Shown here one piece after another: positions 25,802-35,114 of a stretch of DNA of 64,000 nucleotides (positions are counted from its first letter, which is position 1; each line of letters starts with the position of its first letter). The position numbers were made by a program, and so were the translations under genes. The notes beneath the pieces are model-generated. The model was not told the DNA's origin and did not search any database. It saw only the letters and a program-made list of their open reading frames with translations. The stretch covers positions 62,001-126,000 of the forward strand of contig NZ_JAQMUB010000067.1 in the NCBI RefSeq assembly GCF_028330965.1, read 5' to 3'. This DNA comes from Oscillatoria sp. CS-180 (GTDB lineage Bacteria; Cyanobacteriota; Cyanobacteriia; Phormidesmidales; Phormidesmidaceae).

Positions 25802-26587
25802 CTAACGAATTTGCCGATCTAAAAACATAAGCAGTGTGTCCCAGGACTGAGTGTCGGCCTTCGGATCGTAGCGAGTGGCTTCACCGCTAGCGCCCCACAC
25901 CGTGAATGAATGGGGCACACCACCATAGATTTCCATGTCGTAATCGACGCCCGCAGCATTGAGTTCGTCAGCTAGTGCGGCGACCTGAGACATGGGTGCG
26001 ATCGGGTCGTCGCCACCATGCAGGATGAGAATTGGCCCTTGAGCCTGCTCGTAGGTCTGCCCTTCAGGGGTTTCCAAACTGCCGTGAAAACTGACAAATC
26101 CGTCGATCTCGGCTCCAGCGCGGGCAAATTCTAGAACTGCGGCCCCGCCAAAACAGTACCCCATGGCGACAACCCGATTGGGATCCACACCAGTCATGCT
26201 TTGGGCTTCGGACAGTCCTGCAAACAGGCGCTGTCTCATCGTGGGGCGATCGCTATAGAGCTTGCTGCTTTCCGCTTGCGATTCCTCCGGATTAGCTGGC
26301 CGAACACCCTGCCCGTACAAATCGGCTGCGAATGCAGCATAGCCCCGTTCCGCTAGCATCTGAACGCGGCGTTTTTCATAATCGCCAATCCCATTCCAAT
26401 CATGAATGAGCAATACGATAGGCTGCTCATCACCAAATCCTTCATTAATTGCGAAATACCCTTCGTAGGGCTGACCGTCTATCTCGTACACAACGGGTTC
26501 CGCCACAATATCGGCCTTGGCGTTCACGGCAACCAAGCCAATCAGACACGCTACAGTCAGCAAGACTAGCAAGACTCTTTTCAACAT
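25802..26587 (-). CDS. dienelactone hydrolase family protein, exported
   Basis: The 261-residue protein begins with a signal peptide (LKRVLLVLLTVACLIGLVAVNA). It is an alpha/beta hydrolase of the dienelactone hydrolase family: nucleophile Cys in MGYCFGGAAVLEFA, Asp in HGGDDPIAP and His in PHSFTV form the triad. The family opens ester or lactone bonds; the true substrate is unknown, and the signal peptide suggests it works in the periplasm. The ATG at 26587 is preceded by GAGGAG at the right distance, which decides against the GTG at 26602. The gene is not part of an obvious operon. Confidence 0.9.
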   Translation of the reverse strand: MLKRVLLVLLTVACLIGLVAVNAKADIVAEPVVYEIDGQPYEGYFAINEGFGDEQPIVLLIHDWNGIGDYEKRRVQMLAERGYAAFAADLYGQGVRPANPEESQAESSKLYSDRPTMRQRLFAGLSEAQSMTGVDPNRVVAMGYCFGGAAVLEFARAGAEIDGFVSFHGSLETPEGQTYEQAQGPILILHGGDDPIAPMSQVAALADELNAAGVDYDMEIYGGVPHSFTVWGASGEATRYDPKADTQSWDTLLMFLDRQIR

Positions 26588-26980
26588 CAATTGACTCCTC
26601 ACAGATTTCGTCTCGAATCATTTAGCTCGCTTTGATAACGAGCGAGGACTCTTGAAATATAAACTGTGTTGAGCCAGGGAATAGGCTGAGTGACTGACAA
26701 AAAATTTCTAATCATCAAACAGGTCGTTCCAGAACTACATAAAGTTGACTTGCCGAGAAATCTACTCAAGGTCAAACAAACTATGTAGACCGGCGGGGCG
26801 ATCGCTCCAAGTATCGCAAGCGAAGCACATTTTCAAACGCTAGATTCCCCAGAACTGGCAGCCGTAACACCCACTGAAAACAGACGCCTCAGTAGTTCCC
26901 TGGCAACTGAGGGCTTTCGACTCGTCTCCTATACTGTGGCTATGGCGACTTTGGTAACCCCTTAAGGAGGCACGCTTGCA
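26588..26980. other. spacer between divergent genes
   Basis: The 393 bp between the dienelactone hydrolase (-) and the first Uma2 gene (+) show no coding frame, repeat or hairpin that I can support. The only clear site is AAGGAGG at 26964-26970, the ribosome site of the Uma2 gene. Confidence 0.45.
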
Positions 26981-27598
26981 ATGATCGCCCTATCGGATAA
27001 AACGCTCCTATCATTCGATGAATTTATAGAGTGGTATCCCGAAGCGTCTGAGCATCATTATGAATTAAGGCGTGGAGTCATCATTGAAATACCAAAGCCC
27101 AGAGGCAAGCATTCTAGAATTGCAGGTGATTTAGCCTACAACCTGGGTTCAGCTATTCGACAAACACAGCGTCCATTTTTTATTCCTAAAGAATGCATCA
27201 TCAAGATTGCCGATGACACAGGTTATGAACCGGACATCATTGTTTTGGATCAGAGTGAGATTATCCATGAACCTCGTTGGGAACGCGAATCTATCGTCAT
27301 ACTGGGCCAAAGTATTAAACTTGCTGTGGAAGTCGTTTCGACAAACTGGCGAAATGATTACCTGTTCAAATTGGGCGATTATGAACATCTGGGCGTTCAG
27401 GAATATTGGATTGCAGATTATTTAGGAATTGGTGGACGACGCTATATTGGTACTCCCAAACAGCCGACTTTAACGGTGTGTACTTTGGTAGATGGGGAAT
27501 ATGAGTTGAGTCAGTTTCGAGGGAGTGATCGCATCCTTTCAACAACTTTTCCTGACTTACAACTCACTGTTGAGCAGGTATTTAATGCGACTGTATGA
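26981..27598 (+). CDS. Uma2 family endonuclease-fold protein (first of two)
   Basis: The 205-residue protein has the usual Uma2 features: LLSFDEFIEWYPEASEHHYELRRGVIIEI at the start, GKHSRIAGDLAYNL, the acidic EPDIIVLD and VEVVSTNWRNDYLFKLGDYEHLGVQEYWIADY. Uma2 (DUF820) proteins have a PD-(D/E)XK nuclease fold, occur in many copies in cyanobacteria, and have no settled function. The ATG at 26981 has a strong AAGGAGG site. A second Uma2 gene follows 46 bp later in the same direction. The two are not close to each other in sequence, so this is probably not a recent duplication. Confidence 0.88.
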   Translation: MIALSDKTLLSFDEFIEWYPEASEHHYELRRGVIIEIPKPRGKHSRIAGDLAYNLGSAIRQTQRPFFIPKECIIKIADDTGYEPDIIVLDQSEIIHEPRWERESIVILGQSIKLAVEVVSTNWRNDYLFKLGDYEHLGVQEYWIADYLGIGGRRYIGTPKQPTLTVCTLVDGEYELSQFRGSDRILSTTFPDLQLTVEQVFNATV

Positions 27599-27644
27599 GT
27601 CAGAATTGGGATAAGGCGATCGCCCTCGTTCCACACATCCAGCC

Positions 27645-28217
27645 ATGACTGTCAGCAAACACCATGCCTCATTTACGCCTGAAGAATACTTGGAAATTGA
27701 GCGGATCAGTCCGATCAAACACGAGTATGTGCAAGGGCAAATCGTTGCGATGGCGGGAGCAAGTAAAGCCCATGTCATCATCACGGGAAATCTCTCGGCC
27801 TTGCTGGTCAACCCTTTGCGGGAATTGGGCTGCATCGCCTATGCCAGTGACCTGAAGGTGCGGCTGCCAGAGTTGGGGCTTTTCTACTATGCAGACTTAA
27901 CGGTGACCGGTGATGAACGCGATCGCCGCTCTAGCGAAGATTTTATTCTGTATCCCCAACTCGTTGTAGAGGTCTTGTCGGACTCAACGGAGGCGTTCGA
28001 CCGAGGGGATAAGTTTACAGATTACCAGTCCAATCCGCTGCTGGAAGAATATGTCTTGATTCATCAGAAACAAATTTTAGTCGAGCGTTTTCAGCGTAAA
28101 GCTAATAATCTTTGGGTTCCTCACATTTTTCGTAGTGGCGATCGCGTGGAGTTTTCTAGCATTGGCTTCACCTGCGATATTTCCGAGCTGTATGAAAATG
28201 TGGATCAGCTGCAATAA
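27645..28217 (+). CDS. Uma2 family endonuclease-fold protein (second of two)
   Basis: The 190-residue protein belongs to the other common Uma2 branch: FTPEEYLEIERISPIKHEYVQGQIVAM, YYADLTVTGD, PQLVVEVLSDSTEAFDRGDKFTDYQ and EEYVLIHQKQILVERF. The acidic and lysine residues of the PD-(D/E)XK core (D in YADLTV, E in VEVLS, K in DKF) are present, so nuclease activity is possible but untested. It probably shares a transcript with the Uma2 gene 46 bp upstream. The biological role of the family is not known. Confidence 0.88.
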   Translation: MTVSKHHASFTPEEYLEIERISPIKHEYVQGQIVAMAGASKAHVIITGNLSALLVNPLRELGCIAYASDLKVRLPELGLFYYADLTVTGDERDRRSSEDFILYPQLVVEVLSDSTEAFDRGDKFTDYQSNPLLEEYVLIHQKQILVERFQRKANNLWVPHIFRSGDRVEFSSIGFTCDISELYENVDQLQ

Positions 28218-28389
28218 AAAGGAAAGGGGCCATGTAGGTTGGCGAAATCAATCAGACTTTGTTGAATAGAACTGTAGTTGAAGTGTAAAGCCCTCCTCCG
28301 CTCACTGCCGATGCCATCAACTGCGTGGATTATTGTCACCATCGCCCTCGCTGCAGTGGTGGGCTACCTGACAAACCAACTCCCCGAAA

Positions 28390-29187
28390 TTAAACTTTGT
28401 TACTCCTGAAAAGTTCAAAATCGGTGACAAGACAAGCAATCTCGCCGTCAGCACCGTAGCCCCAGTAAGATGCATAGCCACCATCTCCCCAGCCTGAGTT
28501 GAAAGCAACCACATTAGCCCCGGTGTTCTCATCGATGCAAAAATTTGCCCAGCCCCCTTTTCTATCGTAAAGATATTCATCACTTACGGCTGCTGTGGTG
28601 TTGCTTTCCATTTGTTCAATTACAACCTCCCAGTATTCATGCCAGAATGGGTCAAAAGTTCCTCTTCTAGCTTCCCAACCAACATCTCGGCTTTTTTGCA
28701 AAGCTCTGGCGTACACATCCGAATTCGGATTCTCAAATTGCAGAAGAGCACTGGCACCCTCAGCATCCATGAAGCAACCTGTGCCAGAGTCAACTCCATA
28801 GTTTTGATACTCTGCGGACCGGCTCGGCTCTAGAGTTGCGAGGTCCCATCGAAGCGGCATTTGCTTGTTGAACTGCAACATAGCACAGGCAATTCTTCTA
28901 TCTCGTTCGGGCTTGAACCCTGCCAAACTCAGAAAGATGGGGTAGCATCCTGGCTTCACACTTTGCGTGAAAGTACACTCGAAATCTTCGCTGATGGACG
29001 GATCGCAAGCAACAATCTGGCCTGACGGCAATACTAAATCATCAATTTGATGAGTAGTAAATTCAACGGTTTGCAGCCCGCTATGAGGTAAGTCGTACTG
29101 AAACTGATAGCCATCTTGAAACGCTTTCGAGAAGTCAGTTCTGGGGTATCCGTTAGCGTCAATGGTGTTGGGTTCAGAAGGTGCCAT
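28390..29187 (-). CDS. DUF4241 domain-containing protein
   Basis: The 265-residue protein carries the C-terminal hallmark of DUF4241, FNSGWGDGGYASYWGYGADG followed by ACLVTDFELF. Earlier parts also fit: LVLPSGQIVACDPSIS and MDAEGASALLQFE. The family is found in bacteria and is often tied to polymorphic toxin immunity proteins, but no toxin gene is next to this one. The ATG at 29187 follows TTGGAGAAGTTT, a clear ribosome site. An ATG ten codons earlier (29217) has none. No membrane segment or signal peptide is visible, so the protein is cytosolic. Confidence 0.82.
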   Translation of the reverse strand: MAPSEPNTIDANGYPRTDFSKAFQDGYQFQYDLPHSGLQTVEFTTHQIDDLVLPSGQIVACDPSISEDFECTFTQSVKPGCYPIFLSLAGFKPERDRRIACAMLQFNKQMPLRWDLATLEPSRSAEYQNYGVDSGTGCFMDAEGASALLQFENPNSDVYARALQKSRDVGWEARRGTFDPFWHEYWEVVIEQMESNTTAAVSDEYLYDRKGGWANFCIDENTGANVVAFNSGWGDGGYASYWGYGADGEIACLVTDFELFRSNKV

Positions 29188-29456
29188 AAACTTCTCCAAG
29201 CTGATGATGCTTAGCATTATGAAGGTACTTTCGAAGGCTAGAGGATAGCTACAAAATCTGATGATTGCTGAAAGGACTGCTCGGCAGTCTTCTTAAAGGA
29301 TTTGGCAAAGCATTGCCCACTACTGCACATATATCGCCTAATACAATTGCTACGAGCATCTGCATCATCTAGCAATACATAGTCAGCATTCAACTCCATT
29401 GCTAGGGCGTAGACAACTTGTCAGGCAAGGACTTAATTCTGTCTTATGTCGTACAG

Positions 29457-30974
29457 CTACCCTTTTAACCGATCGCACACACGATCCCCAACCCGCAATG
29501 CATTTGCCATGATCGTCAAGGCTGGGCCAACGCTGGGACAGGAGGGGAAGAAGCTGCTGTCTACCACGTAGAGATTATCAATTTCATGGGTACGGCAGTT
29601 GCCGTCTAGAACAGAGGTGCTGGGGTCGGTGCCCATCCGACAGGTACCGCACTGATAGCCGACGACTTGAATGGGCGCTTCGCCCCGGGGATACACGCCA
29701 CTGGGCTTGGCCTCTTTACTATCTCTTTCTAGCGTCTTGAGAACTTCGAGCCAGCGATATACGAGGCGATCGTGGGCTTCAAAGTTATTGACTTCATAGG
29801 CGTAGCGTAACTTACCTTTTTTGTGCCAGTAAACGCGGTTGTTTGGGTCAGGCAGGACGCCTGTTTGCGCCCACCAGCCAACAGAGCGCTTTGCCAGTTG
29901 CTTTAGCCCCGAACCGGGCATGATTTGCGCCAATACGGAGAGCAGCGGCGGCGATTCAGCAAAGATCACGTCTTGCAGCAGGCCGCCACTGTTTTCAATG
30001 TGTCCCATCGGATAGGTATAGTCGCGATCGCCCCAATAAAAGTCATTCACGCTAACGCTACGGGGAAAGACGCCGTCGTTGTTGGCCGCGCCCCGTTCAA
30101 CGATCACCGTCATCTGCTGCTTCATTAGGTTGCGCCCCACTTGATCAGACTTGTTCGCCAAACCATGGGGATGCTTTTCGTTAGCAGAGGCCAAGAGTAG
30201 CGCCGCTGAATTGACCGCGCCACAGGCCAAGACAACGATATCAGCGTTAAAGATCATCGATTGCTCACCGATCTCGGCTTGAACGCCCTTAATTTCGGTC
30301 CCTGTAGGATTGGTGTGGAGGGCAACCACTTTGGCCGATGTCCTCAGCGTGACATTGGTGTGTTTGAGAGCAAGGTCAATCCCAAAGACCTCAGCATCGC
30401 CCGTTGGGTCATCTGCTTGACGAGTAAGACTCATCGGTAGCGGCGTCGGATGGAGTCCTTGCTGGGCGATCGCCGCAACAATGGGCCGCATTACAGGTGC
30501 ATGGTCTACTGCTGGGTAAGGATAGTCACCGCTGTGTTTGGGTTCCGTCGGATCGTTTTGAACGTCTCCGTGGACCTGATAGAGCTGCTCAACAGCAGTG
30601 TAGTAGGGCTCCAGGTCGGCATAGTTGAACAGCCATTCAGGGGCAGTGCCTTCTTGATGAGTGACCGCAGTAAAATCGCGATCGCGCATCCGTACCAGGG
30701 AAGCCGCATAGATTTTGGTATTGCCGCCTACGGCATAGTTAGTTTGGGGTGAAAACGGTTCACCGGCTTGGTCGTACCACTGTTCTGGGGCGCGATAACG
30801 TCCTTTTTTGAAGACATCCACATCAGCGCGGTTTTGCTCGTCCAAGGCCATGCCCGATCCCCTTTCTAGAATCAGGATCCGCTTGCCCGTAGGAGCGAGC
30901 TTCTGGGCTAGAGTTCCGCCGCCAGCTCCAGTACCCACAATGATTACGTCGTAATGCTGATCATCAATAATCAT
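29457..30974 (-). CDS. GMC family oxidoreductase (FAD)
   Basis: The 505-residue protein has the FAD-binding N-terminus YDVIIVGTGAGGGTLAQKLA...ILILERG, the GMC motif region NYAVGGNTKIYAASLVRMR, and the C-terminal CGTCRMG with VDSSFFPSCPSVGPALTIMANALR. It contains the usual His/Asn active-site area near the end. GMC enzymes oxidise alcohols such as sugars, choline or cholesterol; the substrate is unknown here. The ATG at 30974 starts directly before the FAD fold, so there is no signal peptide. The gene lies downstream of the oxidase operon on the same strand, separated by a 308-bp repeat-bearing spacer, and is probably independent. Confidence 0.9.
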   Translation of the reverse strand: MIIDDQHYDVIIVGTGAGGGTLAQKLAPTGKRILILERGSGMALDEQNRADVDVFKKGRYRAPEQWYDQAGEPFSPQTNYAVGGNTKIYAASLVRMRDRDFTAVTHQEGTAPEWLFNYADLEPYYTAVEQLYQVHGDVQNDPTEPKHSGDYPYPAVDHAPVMRPIVAAIAQQGLHPTPLPMSLTRQADDPTGDAEVFGIDLALKHTNVTLRTSAKVVALHTNPTGTEIKGVQAEIGEQSMIFNADIVVLACGAVNSAALLLASANEKHPHGLANKSDQVGRNLMKQQMTVIVERGAANNDGVFPRSVSVNDFYWGDRDYTYPMGHIENSGGLLQDVIFAESPPLLSVLAQIMPGSGLKQLAKRSVGWWAQTGVLPDPNNRVYWHKKGKLRYAYEVNNFEAHDRLVYRWLEVLKTLERDSKEAKPSGVYPRGEAPIQVVGYQCGTCRMGTDPSTSVLDGNCRTHEIDNLYVVDSSFFPSCPSVGPALTIMANALRVGDRVCDRLKG

Positions 30975-31282
30975 GGAGTTCCCCGTGATGCGTGTGGTGT
31001 TTCACAAAGTCCGTTGACCTAGGTTTATGACCTGCGTCAATTTCTTCAAAGATTTTGCTCAGAATTGTCACTTTTAGGACTTACCCAGAATACAGATAGG
31101 GTTGGGCATTGCCTGGGCTGTTCACTTTCGGACGTTTAAAGGGCAATTCTGTTAATGCAACACTTGCGTGGTGGGCAATGCCCACCCTACCCTTCTACCC
31201 CTCAAATGCCTTGTAGGGTGGGCATTGCCCACCGAAACCAGCGTGGAATAACATCGTCAGATTGCTATCAAGAATGAATAGC
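30975..31282. other. spacer with inverted repeat arms
   Basis: The 308 bp between the oxidase operon and the GMC gene hold a left-end-like repeat piece (TAGGACTTACCCAGA at 31075-31089) and the two inverted arms at 31170-31233. No coding frame is supported. Confidence 0.5.
31170..31233. repeat. pair of 21-bp perfect inverted arms, each itself palindromic
   Basis: The arms 31170-31190 and 31213-31233 are exact reverse complements. Each has the core GGTGGGCAATGCCCACC (or GGTGGGCATTGCCCACC) plus CCTAC/GTAGG. They lie just past the 3' end of the subunit III gene, so the oxidase transcript would end in a long hairpin or cruciform. This sequence type is widely repeated in cyanobacteria. Confidence 0.85.
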
Positions 31283-31891
31283 CTATCGCCAGACATAGAT
31301 CAGGATAAATAGAACAATCCAAATGACATCCACGAAGTGCCAGAAAATAGAGGTCGCATCGACGCCGTATTCTCCACTTTCATAGTTATTAGGAATGAAC
31401 GATCGCCCCAGCATAATGCCCTGCAGCAGTACCCCGGATAGGACATGGAGGCCATGAAATCCTGTCAACAAATAGAACGTGCCGCCAAATACACCATCCT
31501 TGAAGCCGAACGGTAGCGCCATCCATTCCACCGCCTGCCCGTACAAGAAATAGCTGCCCATTGCCATCGTCAGCAACCAGAAGGCTCGAAAGCCCCACAG
31601 GTTGTCCTTATGCAGAAAGCGCTCAGCAAAGTAGATGACGAAGCTGCTGGAAACTAGAACGACCGTGTTGATGAAGGGTTCTCGAATTTCCAATCCTTCA
31701 AAGCCAGCCGGATACCAGTCAGCTGCGCTGGTTTTATAGACGATGTAGCCCACAAAAAAGCTGAGGAAAATCACGCTTTCCGATAGCAGAAAGACGATGA
31801 AGCCAAACATGCGATGATCTTCTTCTTCGTGTTCTGCTGCACCGTGAACTGCCTGAGTGTTCAAAGTAGGGTCAAGATTAGCTGTGCTCAC
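31283..31891 (-). CDS. ctaE: heme-copper oxidase subunit III (alternate respiratory terminal oxidase)
   Basis: The 202-residue protein has five predicted membrane helices and typical subunit III motifs: FGFIVFLLSESVIFLSFFVGYIVY, GFHGLHVLSGVLLQ with conserved His, and SIFWHFVDVIWIVLFILIYVWR at the C-terminus. Subunit III stabilises the oxidase core. The start is GTG at 31891, supported by AAGGAG seven bases upstream; it overlaps the subunit I gene by 14 bp. It is the last gene of the oxidase operon and is followed by a strong inverted repeat. Confidence 0.93.
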   Translation of the reverse strand: MSTANLDPTLNTQAVHGAAEHEEEDHRMFGFIVFLLSESVIFLSFFVGYIVYKTSAADWYPAGFEGLEIREPFINTVVLVSSSFVIYFAERFLHKDNLWGFRAFWLLTMAMGSYFLYGQAVEWMALPFGFKDGVFGGTFYLLTGFHGLHVLSGVLLQGIMLGRSFIPNNYESGEYGVDATSIFWHFVDVIWIVLFILIYVWR

Positions 31892-33560
31892 TGACTAACT
31901 CCTTGGTGGAATCGCTAGCAACTAAAGGTTCATCACTGCCGTAGCCATAGGGACCCGAGACAACAACGGGAATTTCATCAAAGTTTTCGTGGGGTGGGGG
32001 AGACGAGACGAGCCACTCTAGACCGATCGCCCGCCAAGGATTATCGCCCGCTTCCTTACCCCGTGCCCAGGAACTCAGCATATTAAGGATGAACGGTAAG
32101 GTTGAGACGCCCAATAAAAAGCCACCCAAACTGGCGAGGACATTCCAAAACGCAAACTCTGGGTCATAGGACGCTACCCGGCGAGGCATGCCTTGCAATC
32201 CCACAGGATGCATGGGCAGGAAGTTGAGGTTAGCGCCAATAAAAGTCAGGACGAAGTGCAGTTTCCCTAGCCCCTCGTAATACATGCGGCCCGTCATTTT
32301 GGGGAACCAGTGATAGATGGCCGCATAAAAGCCCATCACTACAGCCCCGTAGATAACGTAGTGGAAGTGCCCCACGACAAAATAGGTGTTGTTGACGTGA
32401 ATATCAAACGGAGCCGAGGCCAGCATAATGCCTGTGATGCCGGCAAAGAGGAACATCGTCAACCCCCCCAGCGCAAACAGCATGGCCGTATTGAGCCGCA
32501 GCTTGCCCCCCCAAACCGTGGCAACCCAGGCAAATACCTTAATCCCTGTCGGCACAGAGATCATCATCGTGGTGAACATAAACAGCATCCGCATCCAGCC
32601 TGGGGTGCCGCTAGCGAACATATGGTGAACCCAGACGATACCGCTCAGTCCAGTAATGATCAGAGAAGACACTGCGACCACCCGGTAGCCAAACAACGGC
32701 TTACGGGCATAAACCGGAAAAACCTCTGAAAACACGCCGAAGATTGGCAGGATGATGACGTAGACCGCTGGGTGTGAATAGAACCAAAAGAAGTGCTGAT
32801 AAAGAATTGGGTCGCCGCCCAGTTCAGGATTAAAAAAGCTGGTTCCTACAGTCAGGTCAAACAGCAGCATCACTGCGCCTGCCGTCAGAGCTGGTAGACC
32901 AAAGAGCTGAATCATCTGTGCAGATAGCACAGTCCAGCAGAAGGCAGGCATCTTGAACCAACCCATACCCGGTGCTCGCATCCGGAAGATGGTCGTGACA
33001 ATATTGACTGCGCCCATGATGGAGGACACCCCAGACAGAGCAACGGCCAGCAGCCAAAGGGATTGTCCATTAATGAGATTGCCTGTCGGATTCTGCAAGC
33101 TCACGGGAGGATAGGCCCACCAACCTGACTGAGATGGACCACCCGGAACAAAGAAGCTGACCACTAGGATGACGCCAAACACAGGAACCAGCCAGAAAGC
33201 CGCAGCGTTAAGTCTGGGGAAGGCCATGTCTCGGGCACCGATCATCAGCGGCACCAAATAATTCGCTAGTCCGTTGAGCATTGGAAAGGTCCACATGAAC
33301 AGCATGATGGTGCCGTGCATGGTGAACAAACCGTTATAGACGGTGCGATCGACCAGATCAGCGGGAGGAGTAATCAATTCTCCTCGCATCACCATGGCCA
33401 AGAGTCCTCCAAACAGAAAGAAGATAAAAGCCGTGACGATGTACTGGATGCCAATGACCTTATGGTCAGTGCTGAAGGTGAAAAACCGACGCCAGTTATC
33501 GGGCGCTCCTGGCTGGGGCTGGAGACTGGGCTGAGCCACCTCCAGAGATGCGTTACTCAT
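31878..33560 (-). CDS. ctaD: heme-copper oxidase subunit I (alternate respiratory terminal oxidase)
   Basis: The start at the ATG 33560 (MSNASLEVAQ) gives 560 residues; a longer frame upstream lies inside the subunit II gene. Twelve membrane helices are expected. The heme and copper ligands are present: H82 (FTMHGTIM), H263 and Y267 (YSHPAVY), H312/H313 (VHHMF) and VGHFHYV. The YSHP motif replaces the usual GHPE glutamate, the mark of A2-type oxidases. The protein reduces oxygen to water at the heme-CuB site and pumps protons. It overlaps subunit II (8 bp) and subunit III (14 bp), so the three are translated together. Confidence 0.95.
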   Translation of the reverse strand: MSNASLEVAQPSLQPQPGAPDNWRRFFTFSTDHKVIGIQYIVTAFIFFLFGGLLAMVMRGELITPPADLVDRTVYNGLFTMHGTIMLFMWTFPMLNGLANYLVPLMIGARDMAFPRLNAAAFWLVPVFGVILVVSFFVPGGPSQSGWWAYPPVSLQNPTGNLINGQSLWLLAVALSGVSSIMGAVNIVTTIFRMRAPGMGWFKMPAFCWTVLSAQMIQLFGLPALTAGAVMLLFDLTVGTSFFNPELGGDPILYQHFFWFYSHPAVYVIILPIFGVFSEVFPVYARKPLFGYRVVAVSSLIITGLSGIVWVHHMFASGTPGWMRMLFMFTTMMISVPTGIKVFAWVATVWGGKLRLNTAMLFALGGLTMFLFAGITGIMLASAPFDIHVNNTYFVVGHFHYVIYGAVVMGFYAAIYHWFPKMTGRMYYEGLGKLHFVLTFIGANLNFLPMHPVGLQGMPRRVASYDPEFAFWNVLASLGGFLLGVSTLPFILNMLSSWARGKEAGDNPWRAIGLEWLVSSPPPHENFDEIPVVVSGPYGYGSDEPLVASDSTKELVSEHS

Positions 33561-34467
33561 GAGTGTCTTCCTCCGAACTAGCGTAATTGACGACGGGTGC
33601 AGGAGCCGGTTTGACGGTTTCCCAGCCGAGATCGATCGCGTTCTCATTGGCGCGATTGAACTCCTCATAGGCAACGTTTTGAGCTGGGGCCAGTGGAGTG
33701 TCTGCTGCTTCCGCTAACCAGTGCTGATAGTCCGCTGCTGACTCAACGACAACATTCGTTTGGTTAGCCGCAAAATAGGTACCGCTGTATTCAGAGTCTC
33801 GCAGGCGATACCGCCCTTCGCGGATGGGCGTGAATTCAAAATCGATCTCGCGACCTGGCACGACATCCTGCTTAACTCGAAAGGCTGGAACGAAGAAGCC
33901 GTGTAGAACATCCTCAGAGGACAGGAGCAGTCGCGCCCGCTCGTTCACAGGCAGATGGAGTTCCGTACTGCTGACGTTCTGATCGGGATAGTGAAACTCC
34001 CATGCCCACTGACGAGCATAGACCTTGATAGGACTTGCCGGTTCGTCGGGTGCGTCTAGGGGAGCTGCCGTTGCCGAAGGCATTCCCATCGCCATGTGCT
34101 CCATTGGACCCAGGATAGCCATGCGATCGTAGGTCTGGTAGCTGAAGGTGCCAATCCAGATGACGAGCAGCACCGGAATAGCGGTCCAGACAACCTCTAG
34201 CTTGACGTTGCCCTCAATGGGGGGACCATCGCTGGAGTCATATTTGGCAGCTCGCTGGAAGAGGATGGAGTATACGAGAGTGCCCGTGACCCCAAAGAAG
34301 ATGAAGCTACCGATGGTCGTCATAAAGCTGAACAGATTGTCCACCAGCATAGATTCAGCAGAGGCTTGGGGTGGCATCCAGTTGTACGCTTGCTGACCTA
34401 TCCAGAGGCTAAGAAAGAAGTCCGCGATCGCCAGCCCGGTCAGAATCAAAATCGTGCGTCGAGTCAT
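33553..34467 (-). CDS. ctaC: heme-copper oxidase subunit II lacking the CuA site (alternate respiratory terminal oxidase)
   Basis: The 304-residue protein has two membrane helices (about 5-25 and 45-70, a third hydrophobic part at about 92-108) and a cupredoxin-like domain: KVYARQWAWEFHYPDQ, DVLHGFFVPAFRVKQDVVPG. The CuA loop is broken. Where CxExCGxxHxxM is expected there is D224-S-E-Y-S228-G-T-Y-F232, so both Cys, the second His and the Met are missing; only H189 remains. Cytochrome c oxidases need CuA, whereas the cyanobacterial alternate oxidase (CtaII/ARTO) and quinol oxidases do not. A quinol or other non-cytochrome donor is therefore likely (inference). Two DUF2231 genes precede it, as usual for this operon. 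Confidence 0.92.
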   Translation of the reverse strand: MTRRTILILTGLAIADFFLSLWIGQQAYNWMPPQASAESMLVDNLFSFMTTIGSFIFFGVTGTLVYSILFQRAAKYDSSDGPPIEGNVKLEVVWTAIPVLLVIWIGTFSYQTYDRMAILGPMEHMAMGMPSATAAPLDAPDEPASPIKVYARQWAWEFHYPDQNVSSTELHLPVNERARLLLSSEDVLHGFFVPAFRVKQDVVPGREIDFEFTPIREGRYRLRDSEYSGTYFAANQTNVVVESAADYQHWLAEAADTPLAPAQNVAYEEFNRANENAIDLGWETVKPAPAPVVNYASSEEDTHE

Positions 34468-34481
34468 ATTTGCGATGACCT

Positions 34482-35114
34482 CTAGTGCTTAATGAGGATA
34501 TTCAAGTGAGTGTTGGGATTGATGCCGGAGCGAATTAAGCGATCAGCGCTGACATGAATGCCAAAGTCAGATCCTAAGTGAGCGCCCAGCGTGCCGTGGA
34601 CAAACATCAGCACGAAAATACCCAAACCGGTTAATAGGTAGCTCCACTGCACTTGCCGGGCTCGATCTTCTCGCCAAACGTAGCGCTGGAATCCTCGCCA
34701 AACGGTCATAGCTACGATCAGCCCTAGCAACACCACACCGCCAACACCATGCCAGACCATGGTGTCCATCGCCCCCAGCCCCCAGGGACTGATCACATCG
34801 TTAGGGGGTTCCGCCAGCATGATTTCATAAAATCCAGCGGCAACTGTGAAGAACGTGATCACAGCGGCAGCGACCATGTTGAACCAGCCCACGTCATATA
34901 AGCCAGAGCTAGTGACAGGGATGGCTAGAAATTTGAAGATGGGTTTTTCTAAGGGATAGAGAGCCGCAACGATGTCGAAAGCGATCGCGACGATAAATAG
35001 CCCCAGCGTCAAATGCACAAGGTTAGGGTGAATCGGCACGCCGTAGGGTAATCCATTGGCTTGTGCCCCTAATGTTGGCAGCCAGGACCCTTCAACAAGC
35101 GGCATCAAACTCAC
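34482..35114 (-). CDS. DUF2231 membrane protein (second of two in the oxidase operon)
   Basis: The 210-residue protein has four predicted membrane helices and the DUF2231 pattern with His residues near helix starts: VPIHPNLVHLTLGLFIVAIAFDI, MVWHGVGGVVLL and FVHGTLGAHLGSDFGIH. The GTG start at 35114 overlaps the stop of the previous gene (GTGA) and has GAGGAGG six bases upstream, which settles it against the ATG at 35105. The gene ends 14 bp before subunit II. DUF2231 proteins commonly sit beside cyanobacterial alternate oxidases. They may bind heme or pass electrons from the quinone pool, but this is not proven. Confidence 0.9.
   Translation of the reverse strand: MSLMPLVEGSWLPTLGAQANGLPYGVPIHPNLVHLTLGLFIVAIAFDIVAALYPLEKPIFKFLAIPVTSSGLYDVGWFNMVAAAVITFFTVAAGFYEIMLAEPPNDVISPWGLGAMDTMVWHGVGGVVLLGLIVAMTVWRGFQRYVWREDRARQVQWSYLLTGLGIFVLMFVHGTLGAHLGSDFGIHVSADRLIRSGINPNTHLNILIKH

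Noticed and set aside
28311-28409. Small hydrophobic open frame of 32 codons (MPSTAWIIVTIALAAVVGYL)
   Set aside because: It has a plausible membrane segment, but no ribosome site, and overlaps the 3' end of the DUF4241 gene. It might be a relic of a truncated membrane protein. Not strong enough to call.
32310-32729. Long antisense open frame in the oxidase subunit I gene
   Set aside because: It is the mirror of a conserved membrane protein gene; the opposite strand has all active-site residues.
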